Of a stretch of 62,200 nucleotides of DNA, positions 35,516-43,841 are shown piece by piece. Under the pieces are notes generated by a model. That model was not told the DNA's origin, did not search any database, and was given only the letters and a program-made list of their open reading frames with translations. Made by a program: the position numbers and the translations under genes. The stretch spans positions 3,418,419-3,480,618 of the forward strand of contig CP070811.1 in assembly GCA_020343875.1 (NCBI GenBank). Reading direction: 5' to 3'. The DNA is from Anaerolineales bacterium (GTDB lineage Bacteria; Chloroflexota; Anaerolineae; 4572-78; NAK82). Position 1 is the first letter of the stretch. Each line of letters opens with the position of its first letter.

Positions 35516-36436
35516 TCAGCTTGAGGGCAGCAAGATTTCCTTCAAGGAGGGGGTAATATCTTGCAGGCTTTGCAGACGCGGGGCGATGGTTTGATGTCCG
35601 GCGCCAATCAGCAGGGCCAATGCCGGGTTGTGTGTGTGTTTGGCCGTGCGCCAATCTTCGAAGTTGCCATGGTCGCTGATGACTAGCAGCAATGTACGCC
35701 TCAAGTCCAGCACATCAAGAGCGCCCCCGATGAACTCATCGAGCAGGTGGAGGACGTGCAAAGAGAGGTCTCGATCCTGGCGATGACCAGCCACGTCGGT
35801 GTACCAGAACTCAAAGTAAGTGAGGACGTGATCCTCGGTCAGGCGGGCCAGTTGCGCCCCTGCCTCCGCTGGCGACAGCTCGGGCACATCGTAGCCCCAC
35901 TGACGCCAGTATTCGTTCGTCAGCAGAGCTGAGACAGCTCGCCCAGCCTTCAAGTCGGCCGGGCCACGCAGTTTGAGGCCAGCCGATAAAGCAGCTCGGG
36001 TGTTGGCGCTGAGGCGCTCAGTGCCCCGATCCAGCCGGCTGAGAAAGCGGTCGGGGTAGGCATTGGCGAAAGCCGCTGCTCTGCCGGCCGCTAGCAGATG
36101 TGCAAAGAGGCTGCCGTTGCTCAACAAATCACGCAGAGGTTGATTGGGATAAGGCCCATAGTGCTGGCCAAGTAGGGCCGGGGCGTTGATGCCAGTAAGA
36201 ATGGTCGTCTGCCCGGTGCCGCTTTGGGGAAGGCCGGATACGCCCAGCTGTGCATCGAGCGGCAAGAGGGTGGCGTGGCGTGTGGCATACCCGCTATTGG
36301 CGTGCACCAGCCGCCGGCCGTCCAGCAGCCCCCGCAGTGTCGGCAAATCAGCTTGTACGAAGGGGTTGACCTCGGGGTCATCTTCACCCAGGCCAACTCC
36401 ATCCAGGAAAAGAACCAATACGCGTTCAATCTGCAT
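35516..36436 (-). CDS. Alkaline phosphatase superfamily metalloenzyme
   Basis: A 306-residue protein whose ends match the phosphoglycerate mutase/phosphopentomutase type metal sites: LFLDGVGLGEDD near the N-terminus and SDHGNFEDW with TKHTHNPA-like KHTHNP near the C-terminus. The middle has SGTGQTTILTG, where a Thr or Ser nucleophile is expected. It is probably a phosphotransferase, mutase or phosphatase; the substrate is unknown. It begins 1 nt after the O-methyltransferase stop, so the two are coupled. It converges with the solute-binding gene, with 5 nt between the stops. Confidence 0.78.
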   Translation of the reverse strand: MQIERVLVLFLDGVGLGEDDPEVNPFVQADLPTLRGLLDGRRLVHANSGYATRHATLLPLDAQLGVSGLPQSGTGQTTILTGINAPALLGQHYGPYPNQPLRDLLSNGSLFAHLLAAGRAAAFANAYPDRFLSRLDRGTERLSANTRAALSAGLKLRGPADLKAGRAVSALLTNEYWRQWGYDVPELSPAEAGAQLARLTEDHVLTYFEFWYTDVAGHRQDRDLSLHVLHLLDEFIGGALDVLDLRRTLLLVISDHGNFEDWRTAKHTHNPALALLIGAGHQTIAPRLQSLQDITPSLKEILLPSS

Positions 36437-36437
36437 G

Positions 36438-37025
36438 TTATGCGGTCAGCTTCACACTGATCTCCAACCCACGGCCAATGGGAACTCGGGCGCTTTCCAG
36501 GTTGGGGTGGTTTTCCACATAGGAGATATAGTCCTCCAGCTCATCTTGGTGTGACACAGCGTTGTCGGCCACAACCATACCCCCCTTCACCAGCCGCTGG
36601 TAGACGGCGTCGAAAAAAGTCTCGTAATAGCTCTTCTCCGAGTCAATGAAAAGCAGGTCCACTGGCTCGCTACGCCCGCGCAGCGTCTCACGGGCGTCGC
36701 CTTCCAGAATCTCTATCACGTCAGCCAGGCCGGCGTCGGCGAAGTTCTGCCGGGCGGCGGCGATGCGTTCCGGGTTGATATCGCAGGTAACAACTCTGCC
36801 CCCATTGACCTTGGCCGCCGCTGCCAGCCACAGGGTCGAGTAGCCATGGGAAGTTCCGACCTCGACGATACTCTTGGATTCCTTGGCCAGGGCCAGGACG
36901 TAGAGAAGACGACCCGAATCAGGGTGCACAGCCTGAATCCGATCGGATCCGACCAAACCAAGGCTTCGCTCTTGTTGGTCACGCATCTCTAAGCGGGCGA
37001 TCACGTCAAGAACTTCTGGCTCCAT
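36438..37025 (-). CDS. SAM-dependent O-methyltransferase-like protein
   Basis: A 195-residue class I methyltransferase. SIVEVGTSHGYSTLWLA (motif I), VVTCDINPERI (motif II) and VDLLFIDSEKSYYETFF followed by LVKGGMVVADN match the catechol/caffeoyl-CoA O-methyltransferase-like group. The acceptor is unknown. The ATG has a GGAGGATATT site upstream. It is translationally coupled to the metalloenzyme gene downstream. Confidence 0.85.
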   Translation of the reverse strand: MEPEVLDVIARLEMRDQQERSLGLVGSDRIQAVHPDSGRLLYVLALAKESKSIVEVGTSHGYSTLWLAAAAKVNGGRVVTCDINPERIAAARQNFADAGLADVIEILEGDARETLRGRSEPVDLLFIDSEKSYYETFFDAVYQRLVKGGMVVADNAVSHQDELEDYISYVENHPNLESARVPIGRGLEISVKLTA

Positions 37026-37125
37026 TTAATATCCTCCGATTGAATTAGGGAACCGGGGAAGGAGACATATCAAGTTTGAGCGCTGGGCACCGATGGCAGC
37101 GGTCCAACTCCCCGATTGCAGGTTT

Positions 37126-37341
37126 TCAAAATAGTCCACTCAAGCTAAAGCGAGTCCAGTCGGTGTCTGTCACAGTACCGCAGACCAGGACCAGAAAAAC
37201 GAATAGGATGATCAAACCGCAGCCGATCCCGCTGCAGGAGCAGCCCCGCCCAAAGCCGAAACGGTTTTCCAGGTAATCAAAAGCGGCCGTAAGAAAAAAC
37301 AGGCGCATGAGACCTTCAAGGCATCCACCTCGACTACGCAT
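37126..37341 (-). CDS. 71-residue cysteine-rich membrane protein
   Basis: A small protein with an amphipathic start (MRSRGGCLEGLMRLFFLT), a Gly/Cys-rich centre (GFGRGCSCSGIGCG) and one transmembrane helix (LIILFVFLVLVCG). The ATG at 37341 has a strong AAGGAGGG 5 nt upstream, which supports it being real. It follows the class III aminotransferase, separated by a hairpin at 37393-37412. No known family was recognised. Confidence 0.65.
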   Translation of the reverse strand: MRSRGGCLEGLMRLFFLTAAFDYLENRFGFGRGCSCSGIGCGLIILFVFLVLVCGTVTDTDWTRFSLSGLF

Positions 37342-37392
37342 ACGTACCCTCCTTGGATTCGAGATTTGAGATCCCAGACCTGACAGCCAGGG

Positions 37393-37412
37393 TGCTGGGT
37401 GCCACCCCAGCA
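37393..37412 (-). other. Intercistronic stem-loop after the class III aminotransferase
   Basis: TGCTGGG (37393-37399) pairs perfectly with 37406-37412 around a 6-nt loop. No T run follows on the minus strand, so RNA stabilisation or partial termination is more likely than a full terminator. Confidence 0.5.
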
Positions 37413-37463
37413 TCTGCTTCTGAGCCTGGATTGCCTACGATTTGTCTCCCTCTCCGTACCAGA

Positions 37464-38732
37464 TTAAACTGCCGCTGCCACTGCTTTTTCGAAGATGGTC
37501 AGCCCCTGGTCAATCTGAGCTTCGTTGACGACCAGAGGCGGGATCCAGCGGACGGTGTTGCCATAGGGCCCACAGCTCATCAGGATGAGATGGCCCTCTT
37601 CTAGACAGTGCTGGATGACTTTTTTGGCGACATCTGTCGCTGGCTTGCGCGAATCAGGTTCGGTGAACTCCACACCAACCATCAGGCCCAGGCCGCGTAG
37701 ATCGCCGATTATTGGGTGGCGGGATTGTATCTCGTACAGGCCGTCCATCAGTTGCGCCCCACGCTGGACGGCGTTTTCGACTAGCTTCTCCTCCAGCAAG
37801 ACGCGGACAGTCGCTTCAGCAGCAGCGCAGCCTATTGGATTGCCGCCATAGGTGCCACCATGAGTGCCCACCATCCATTTCTCTGTCATCTCGTGCGAGG
37901 CTGCGATACCCGAGATGGGGAAGCCAGAGCCCAGCCCTTTGGCCATGACCAGGATGTCGGGCTCTACCTTGAAGTGTTCAAAGGCAAAGAATTTGCCGGT
38001 GCGTCCACAGCCGGACTGCACTTCATCCAGAACAAGCAAGATGCCATGCTCGTCGCAGATCTGGCGTAGACCAGGCAGAAAGGATGGCGGTGGCACCACG
38101 TAGCCCCCTTCCCCAATTACCGGCTCAACAATCACAGCCGCCGTCTCGAGGGGCGCAGTCTGGGTTTGTAGCAAGAAGCGCGTCTCTTCTAGTGCCCACT
38201 GACTGGTCTGCTCCGGGTCCCAGCCATACCGGTACCAGTATGGGTATGGAGCTACAAAAACCCCGGCCGGCAAGGGCTGATAATTGACGCGGTACACCGT
38301 TTTGCTGGTAGTCATGGCCATCGTCTGTGCCGTGCGCCCGTGGAAGGATCCCTGGAAGACAATGACGTTGGGGCGGCCGGTGGCGTGGCGTGCCAGCTTC
38401 ACCGATGCCTCTACCGCCTCCGCCCCGGAATTGGAGAAAAAGAAGTTGTCCAGGTGCGAGGGGACTACCTGCCGTAGCGTCTGCGCCAGGCGCGAGAGAG
38501 GCTCATGGTTATAGATGTTCACCTGAGCGTGGATGAAGCGGGCTGCCTGCTCTTGGATAGCCTGAACTACCTTGGGATGACAGTGCCCGGTGTTGGTGAC
38601 GCCGATACCGCTGGTGAAATCCAGATAGCGCACTCCGCGGGTATCCCAAACGTAAGTGCCCTCGCCACGGTCTACCACCAGATCGGTGACGTGAAACCAG
38701 ACGGGAGCTAAGTAGGATGTGTCGTATGTCAT
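37464..38732 (-). CDS. Class III aminotransferase (putrescine or GABA type)
   Basis: A 422-residue PLP enzyme. SGIGVTNTGHCHPKVV, VFQGSFHGRT and LVLDEVQSGCGRTGKFFAFEH are present, and the PLP lysine is in MAKGLGSGFPISG. This pattern fits 4-aminobutyrate, putrescine or ornithine aminotransferases. Because it follows a polyamine importer and an aldehyde dehydrogenase on the same strand, transamination of putrescine to 4-aminobutanal, or of GABA to succinate semialdehyde, is the likely step. The ATG at 38732 has AAGGAGA upstream. Confidence 0.85.
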   Translation of the reverse strand: MTYDTSYLAPVWFHVTDLVVDRGEGTYVWDTRGVRYLDFTSGIGVTNTGHCHPKVVQAIQEQAARFIHAQVNIYNHEPLSRLAQTLRQVVPSHLDNFFFSNSGAEAVEASVKLARHATGRPNVIVFQGSFHGRTAQTMAMTTSKTVYRVNYQPLPAGVFVAPYPYWYRYGWDPEQTSQWALEETRFLLQTQTAPLETAAVIVEPVIGEGGYVVPPPSFLPGLRQICDEHGILLVLDEVQSGCGRTGKFFAFEHFKVEPDILVMAKGLGSGFPISGIAASHEMTEKWMVGTHGGTYGGNPIGCAAAEATVRVLLEEKLVENAVQRGAQLMDGLYEIQSRHPIIGDLRGLGLMVGVEFTEPDSRKPATDVAKKVIQHCLEEGHLILMSCGPYGNTVRWIPPLVVNEAQIDQGLTIFEKAVAAAV

Positions 38733-38757
38733 TGCGCGGTCTCCTTAAAGATAGTGA

Positions 38758-38830
38758 TCAGGAAATCAGGGTACCCGGGCGGCGATGGTCGGAAATCCAT
38801 TTCTTGATCCCTTGTCCCCTGACTTCCTGA
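38758..38830 (-). other. Intercistronic inverted repeat between ALDH and aminotransferase
   Basis: Arms of 13 nt, TCAGGAAATCAGG (38758-38770) and CCTGACTTCCTGA (38818-38830), pair with one mismatch and enclose 47 nt. They fill most of the 105-nt gap. Confidence 0.5.
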
Positions 38831-38837
38831 GTCGAGA

Positions 38838-40295
38838 TCAATACGGATACCAGAACGACTTGGCTGCGTCGTCAAAATCCCAATGGACGTGCTTGGTCTC
38901 CAGGAAACTTTCCAACCCCTCTTCACCCAGTTCGCGGGCGTTGCCGCTCATTTTCATGCCGCCGAAGGGGCCGCCGTAGCAATCGGTGAGGGGGTCATTG
39001 ATCCAGATAGTGCCGGCCCGCACCTCCTCGAAGAAACGTTTGGCAAAGCGGGCATCATTGGTACGGCAGACAGCTCCCAGGCCGTATTGGGTGTCGTTGG
39101 CCAGGCGGATTGCCTCGTCAAAGTCGCGATAGCCCATAATGGGGATGCAGGGTCCAAAGGTTTCCTCGCGCATAATCTTCATACGGTGATCTACGTTGAC
39201 CAAGACGGTCGGTTCGTAATACCAGCCTCGTTCGAACTGCCCTGGCCGTTGACCACCCGCCAGGATCTTGGCCCCTTTGGCTTTGGCCTCGGACACGTGT
39301 TCCTCGACCTTTGCCCGGTAGCCAGGGGCGGCCATAGGCCCTACGTCGGTGGTAGGTTCCAGACCGGGGCCAATGCGCAGCCCTCTCACGTAGTCGGCAA
39401 TTGCAGAGGAGAAGGCGCCTAGCTTCTCTTGAGGCACGTAGATGCGCTCTGAGGAGGTGCAAACCTGCCCGGCATTGATGAGGGCGGCGTAAGCCACTGC
39501 TTCGACGGCCGTCTCAATGTCAGCGTCAGGAGCCAACACAAAGGGGTCTTTGCCACCTAGTTCCAGGTGTAGGCGTTTGATCCGGTCGGCGGCCAGCCGG
39601 CTGATGTGCTGGCCCACGGCGGTAGAACCGGTGAAGGCGATGACCGGCACGTCAGGATGATCCACCAGCACATCGCCGACGCGACTGCCGCGCCCCGTCA
39701 GCACGTTGACTACGCCGGGCGGGAAATGATCGAATACGATCTCGGCCAGCCGCAGGGTCGCCAGCGGGGTGTGGCTAGAGGGCTTGATGATGACCGTGTT
39801 GCCGGCTGCCAGGGCTGGGGCCACCTTCCAGATCATCAGCAGCATCGGATAATTGTAGGGCACGATACATGCAGCCACACCATACGGCTCTTTGAGTACA
39901 AAGTTGAATTGGCTACGCTCCGCCGAGGGCAATACCCGTCCCCGGTAGTTACGGGCTAGTTCAGCGTAGTAGCGCAAGGTGTTAAGAGTCCACTCCAGCT
40001 CCTCTTCATGTTCGGGGATGGGTTTGCCTTCCTCCAGGGTGTTTAGGCGGGCAAGCTCGTCTAAGTGGACACGGACTTTGTTCGCCGCTTCGTGCATCAT
40101 ATCGGCCCGCTCGACGGCCGGAACCCAACGCCATTCCTCGAAAGCGGTTTGGGCAGCGGCGATAGCCTTCAACGCATCTTCAGTGCTCCCGTTGGGTACG
40201 CTATCAATGACCTGTTCGGTGGCCGGGTTGTAGACGTCAAAGGTGGCGCCATCGCTGGCTTCCAGCCATTGACCGTTGATGTACATAGGTTTCAT
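38838..40295 (-). CDS. NAD(P)-dependent aldehyde dehydrogenase
   Basis: A 485-residue ALDH. The cofactor region has CIVPYNYPMLLMIWKVAPALAAGN-type sequence and FTGSTAVGQ. The catalytic Glu is in LELGGKDP and the catalytic Cys in NAGQVCTSSERIYV. In its setting, between a polyamine importer and a class III aminotransferase, the likely substrate is 4-aminobutanal or succinate semialdehyde. It would give GABA or succinate. Betaine-aldehyde-type activity is possible from sequence alone. The ATG follows a GAGAGGAATATTGA site. Confidence 0.88.
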   Translation of the reverse strand: MKPMYINGQWLEASDGATFDVYNPATEQVIDSVPNGSTEDALKAIAAAQTAFEEWRWVPAVERADMMHEAANKVRVHLDELARLNTLEEGKPIPEHEEELEWTLNTLRYYAELARNYRGRVLPSAERSQFNFVLKEPYGVAACIVPYNYPMLLMIWKVAPALAAGNTVIIKPSSHTPLATLRLAEIVFDHFPPGVVNVLTGRGSRVGDVLVDHPDVPVIAFTGSTAVGQHISRLAADRIKRLHLELGGKDPFVLAPDADIETAVEAVAYAALINAGQVCTSSERIYVPQEKLGAFSSAIADYVRGLRIGPGLEPTTDVGPMAAPGYRAKVEEHVSEAKAKGAKILAGGQRPGQFERGWYYEPTVLVNVDHRMKIMREETFGPCIPIMGYRDFDEAIRLANDTQYGLGAVCRTNDARFAKRFFEEVRAGTIWINDPLTDCYGGPFGGMKMSGNARELGEEGLESFLETKHVHWDFDDAAKSFWYPY

Positions 40296-40345
40296 TCAAT
40301 ATTCCTCTCAGCGTCTGCAGATTAGAGCCGGGTAAGCAAGGAATT

Positions 40346-40383
40346 ACAAGTCGTAGGACGGGCTGTGTTGTCCTACGACTTGT
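40346..40383 (-). other. Perfect 14-bp stem-loop between potD and ALDH
   Basis: ACAAGTCGTAGGAC (40346-40359) pairs exactly with 40370-40383 around a 10-nt loop. There is no T run on either strand. It lies just downstream of potD and may protect the potD mRNA, so that the binding protein is made in excess. Confidence 0.65.
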
Positions 40384-40456
40384 CCTCAACTGTCAGCCAA
40401 AGGCTCAGAGTAAAGAAACGAAACTTTAGATGATCTCTAATCTTGGGTCTCTAGAC

Positions 40457-41614
40457 TCATTGTGCCTTGATCTCTGTCCAGACCCGATCCCAGATACTCA
40501 GCCCGTCGCCGGGTAGTTCCTCAATCCATTCCAGGCGGCTGATGGTCTCGTCGTCCACGTAGATGGCCGGGTCTTCCAGGATCTCGGGGTCGATGAACTC
40601 CTTGGCAGCTTCAACTGGGCTGGGGTACCACACGTAGTTAGTGTTCTGAGCGGCGTGTTCCGGATCCATCATCCAGTTGATAAAGTGCTCGGCAGTTGCC
40701 TTGCGTGTGCTGGAAGCCGGGACACACATGTTGTCTTGCCAGACTACACCGCCCTCTTCGGGCATAACGTAGGTCCAGTTTTCGTTTTCCTCGGCAGCCA
40801 CGAAGACATCACCGTTCCATGCGTGAGTAAGCACAACCTCGCCAGGGATCATCAGGTTGTCAATGTAACCGGCGCTATCGAAAGTCTTCCAGCAGGGCTT
40901 GGCAGCCATGATCACGTCGCGCGCTTCGTTCAGATGCGCTTCATCGGTATCGTTCAGGGAGTAGCCCAGGTATCGGAGGGCCGCCCCAATCAGTTCGCGT
41001 TCATCATCGAGCACATTCACGCCGCCGTCTTGGTACTGGCACACGATTTCCGGATCGAAAATCCATGCCCAGCTGTCGGGTGGCGGATCCACCACACTGG
41101 CTTCGTAGCCGATGCCCGTGGATCCCCAGAAGTAAGGTACACTGTATTTGTGATCAGGATCATAGGCTGGATTCTTGTTGAAGTCGGCTAGGTACTGGAA
41201 ATTGGGGATGTTGTTCAAGTCAAGCTCAGCCAGCAGGCCCAAATCTATCATCTGGTCCACCATGTAGTCTGAGGGGAAGATGACGTCATAGCCAGTGGCG
41301 CCAGCTTGGAGCTTGGCCAGCAAGTCTTCGTTGCTGTCATAGGTGTCGTAGATGATCTTGACCCCGGTCTCCTCTTCGTACATGGTAAGGAGTTCTTCGT
41401 CGATGTAGTCGGCCCAGTTAAAGACGTAAAGCTCTTTGGCCAACTCGGGTTCGGGGGCAGCTTCCTCGGTGGCCATCGCTTCCTCGGTGGCTGCTGGGGC
41501 TTCGGTGGCCACTGGTGGGGCTTCGGTGGCTTGCGGGGCAGCCCCGCCGCCGCACTGAGCTGCCACCACCAGCATGACTAACAGCCATGTGAGCAAAAGA
41601 AACCGATTTTTCAT
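40457..41614 (-). CDS. potD: Polyamine ABC transporter substrate-binding lipoprotein
   Basis: A 385-residue lipoprotein: signal segment, lipobox VVAAQC, then an Ala/Thr/Glu-rich linker of about 35 residues and a PotD-like binding domain. ELYVFNWADYIDEELL, YDVIFPSDYMVDQM and VPYFWGSTGIGY are family landmarks; PotD-type acidic residues bind spermidine or putrescine. It is the fourth pot gene on the strand, after potA, potB and potC. A short hairpin (TTGGG/CCCAA) lies in the 74-nt gap before it. The exact polyamine cannot be told from sequence alone. Confidence 0.92.
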   Translation of the reverse strand: MKNRFLLLTWLLVMLVVAAQCGGGAAPQATEAPPVATEAPAATEEAMATEEAAPEPELAKELYVFNWADYIDEELLTMYEEETGVKIIYDTYDSNEDLLAKLQAGATGYDVIFPSDYMVDQMIDLGLLAELDLNNIPNFQYLADFNKNPAYDPDHKYSVPYFWGSTGIGYEASVVDPPPDSWAWIFDPEIVCQYQDGGVNVLDDERELIGAALRYLGYSLNDTDEAHLNEARDVIMAAKPCWKTFDSAGYIDNLMIPGEVVLTHAWNGDVFVAAEENENWTYVMPEEGGVVWQDNMCVPASSTRKATAEHFINWMMDPEHAAQNTNYVWYPSPVEAAKEFIDPEILEDPAIYVDDETISRLEWIEELPGDGLSIWDRVWTEIKAQ

Positions 41615-41688
41615 TCTCTCCTACCTCCTTGTGTTGGATAGTGGTTAAATGATGTTTCTTGGGTAAGATCCCAAAGTCTCTAATTCTG

Positions 41689-42915
41689 TCACCTCCTTTG
41701 CAGTGCCAGTGAGAGCACAAGCAGTACGATGGATACAATCAGCATCACGGCCGAAACGGCGTTCACCTCTGGCGTAACACCGATGCGGATCATTGAGTAG
41801 ACTCTGACCGGCAAGGTTGTAGCACCTGGCCCAGAAACAAAAAAGGTTATGACGAAATCGTCGATGGAGAGGGTAAACGCTAGCAGGGCGCCGCCGATGA
41901 TGCCTGGCATAATCAGCGGCAAGGTGACGCGGCGGAAAGTCTGCCATTCGTTAGCATACAGGTCTTGGGCTGCTTCCTCCAGCGTGCGATCGAAGTCGGC
42001 CAGGCGAGCGCGAACCACTATTGCCACGAACGAGATGTTGAAGGCAACATGGGCAATAATGATGGGCGTCACCCGGATGAGGCGTATCAGAAAACTGGCC
42101 AGGAACTCGGGCAGGATGGTGGAAGCAGCAACTTGCTCAGAAAGACTCAGTGTCCATGGCCCCAGATTGATAAGGACGAAGAAAAGGATGAGCGAGAGAG
42201 CCATCACGATGTCGGGGATAATGATTGGCAGGTAGAGGGTAGCATCGAAGGCCAGCTTTCCGAAGAAGTTGTAGCGCTCCATTCCCAACGCGGTCATGGT
42301 GCCAATCGTGGTAGCGATGACAGTCGAGATAGTAGCTACCACCAGTGTGTTGTATGCGGCATCAATGATGCGGGTGTTTTGCGCCAGTTCGGAGTACCAG
42401 TTGAAGGTGAAACCCTTCCACACACTGGTGCTCAACACGCGCCCTCCTTCCGTGACGGTTGCCGCGTTGAACGAGAAAACAATCAGGATAACAATGGGTG
42501 CGTATAGAAAGATGTAGGCCAGCCAGCTCAGATTGGCTAGCCACTCGCGGGTTTTCTCGGTAATGCGGGGCAGACCAGCGGCGCGAGGCACCACTCGTGC
42601 CAGGACGTATTCCCGGTTCAGATCTAATAAAAGCAGGAAAAAGAAGATGGATCCCAGCGACAGCCAGGTAAGCAAAGTGCGCCCTATCTGGCTTTGTTGC
42701 CAAAGAATTGAGAGGGCCAGCAACACCAAGTAGCCGGCGGCAAAGCCCATCGCAAAGCGTGGCATCTGTTCAGCTGGCATGTCACCTAGTAGTAGGCCCC
42801 AGACTGCGACCAACACTCCCAGGGCAGCAGATTCCAACAACTCTATGACGAATATGCTCGAATCTGCCAGGCGGCCGGGCTGAGGAAGCATAGCATCGGC
42901 AGAAGGGGATCTCAC
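41689..42915 (-). CDS. potC: Polyamine ABC transporter permease PotC with an N-terminal membrane extension
   Basis: A 408-residue permease. The PotC domain starts at about residue 130 (WLAYIFLYAPIVILIVFSFN) and carries the EAA loop (EEAAQDLYANEWQTFRRVTLPLI-type, with LIMPGIIGGALLAF). Before it are about 120 residues with three further hydrophobic helices (near IELLESAALGVLVAVWGLLL, AAGYLVLLALSILW and LGSIFFFLLLL). Ordinary PotC proteins are about 260 residues and lack this part. The start is a GTG overlapping the potB stop (GTGA), with GGAGGAGA upstream. Confidence 0.9.
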   Translation of the reverse strand: MRSPSADAMLPQPGRLADSSIFVIELLESAALGVLVAVWGLLLGDMPAEQMPRFAMGFAAGYLVLLALSILWQQSQIGRTLLTWLSLGSIFFFLLLLDLNREYVLARVVPRAAGLPRITEKTREWLANLSWLAYIFLYAPIVILIVFSFNAATVTEGGRVLSTSVWKGFTFNWYSELAQNTRIIDAAYNTLVVATISTVIATTIGTMTALGMERYNFFGKLAFDATLYLPIIIPDIVMALSLILFFVLINLGPWTLSLSEQVAASTILPEFLASFLIRLIRVTPIIIAHVAFNISFVAIVVRARLADFDRTLEEAAQDLYANEWQTFRRVTLPLIMPGIIGGALLAFTLSIDDFVITFFVSGPGATTLPVRVYSMIRIGVTPEVNAVSAVMLIVSIVLLVLSLALQRR

Positions 42916-43829
42916 AGTGTCTCTCCTCCGCTGCGGAAGTAGATCAGGGTAGCCGCCAATACGGTCAACATCAAAATGAAGCCCGCCGCTGAGCCAAATG
43001 GCCAATCACGTACCTTAAGGAACTGCTGCTGCAAGAGATTACCGACCATGGTCACCTTAGCACCTCCCATCAAGTCAGGGGTCACGTAGGCGCCAATGGA
43101 GGGGATGAAGACAATAATACTGCCAGCCACGATGCCTGGTGTTGTCAGCGGCAACACGACGCGCAGGAATGTGCGCAGGGCATTGGCGCCCAGGTCTTGA
43201 GCGGCTTCAACTAGCGAAAAGTCGAGCTTCTCAATTGAGGCGTACAATGGGAGGATCATAAATGGTAGATAGCCATAGAAGAGGCCCAGGATAACTGCGC
43301 CCTGATTGTATAAGAGAGGCAGAGGCTGGGCGATGAGCCCCAGGGTTAGGAACAGATTGTTGATGACACCTGTGTCACGCAGAATAACCATCCAGGCGTA
43401 AGTTCGGACCAGGAAGTTGGTCCAGAAGGGGATCATAACTAGCAGAAGCAAAGCATTACGCCGGCGGGTGGGCTGGCGAGCGATGAAGTAGGCCAGCGGA
43501 TAGCCCATCATTAGACACAGCAAGGTGTTGATCAACGCGATACCCAAGGAGCGGGCAAAGATGCGTATATAAAGATACCGCTCGCCCACCTTGCCAAAGA
43601 AGCGTACGTAGTTCTTGAGTGTCCAGCTATACACCACCTGACCAGCATCTCCCCGCTCGCCAAAGCTAACCAGCAAGACCATTAGCAGCGGGATGAGAAA
43701 GAAGATAAGCAGCCACAGAGCAGCAGGTGAGATGAGGCCCAAAACCTGACCGGTGCCGCTGCCTCGAAACCAGCGCAACAGCCCGCTTGCCAACCTCCCT
43801 GGCGATCTTTCTTGTTCGACGATGGCCAT
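42912..43829 (-). CDS. potB: Polyamine ABC transporter permease PotB
   Basis: A 305-residue permease with six predicted helices. PAALWLLIFFLIPLLMVLLVSF opens the domain, and MIPFWTNFLVRTYAWMVIL and the EAA loop (EAAQDLGANALRTFLRVVLPL) follow. It pairs with PotC to form the membrane channel. The ATG is 12 nt after potA, with AGAAGGT upstream; its stop overlaps the potC start by 4 nt. Confidence 0.93.
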   Translation of the reverse strand: MAIVEQERSPGRLASGLLRWFRGSGTGQVLGLISPAALWLLIFFLIPLLMVLLVSFGERGDAGQVVYSWTLKNYVRFFGKVGERYLYIRIFARSLGIALINTLLCLMMGYPLAYFIARQPTRRRNALLLLVMIPFWTNFLVRTYAWMVILRDTGVINNLFLTLGLIAQPLPLLYNQGAVILGLFYGYLPFMILPLYASIEKLDFSLVEAAQDLGANALRTFLRVVLPLTTPGIVAGSIIVFIPSIGAYVTPDLMGGAKVTMVGNLLQQQFLKVRDWPFGSAAGFILMLTVLAATLIYFRSGGETL

Positions 43830-43841
43830 TGCTACCTTCTC

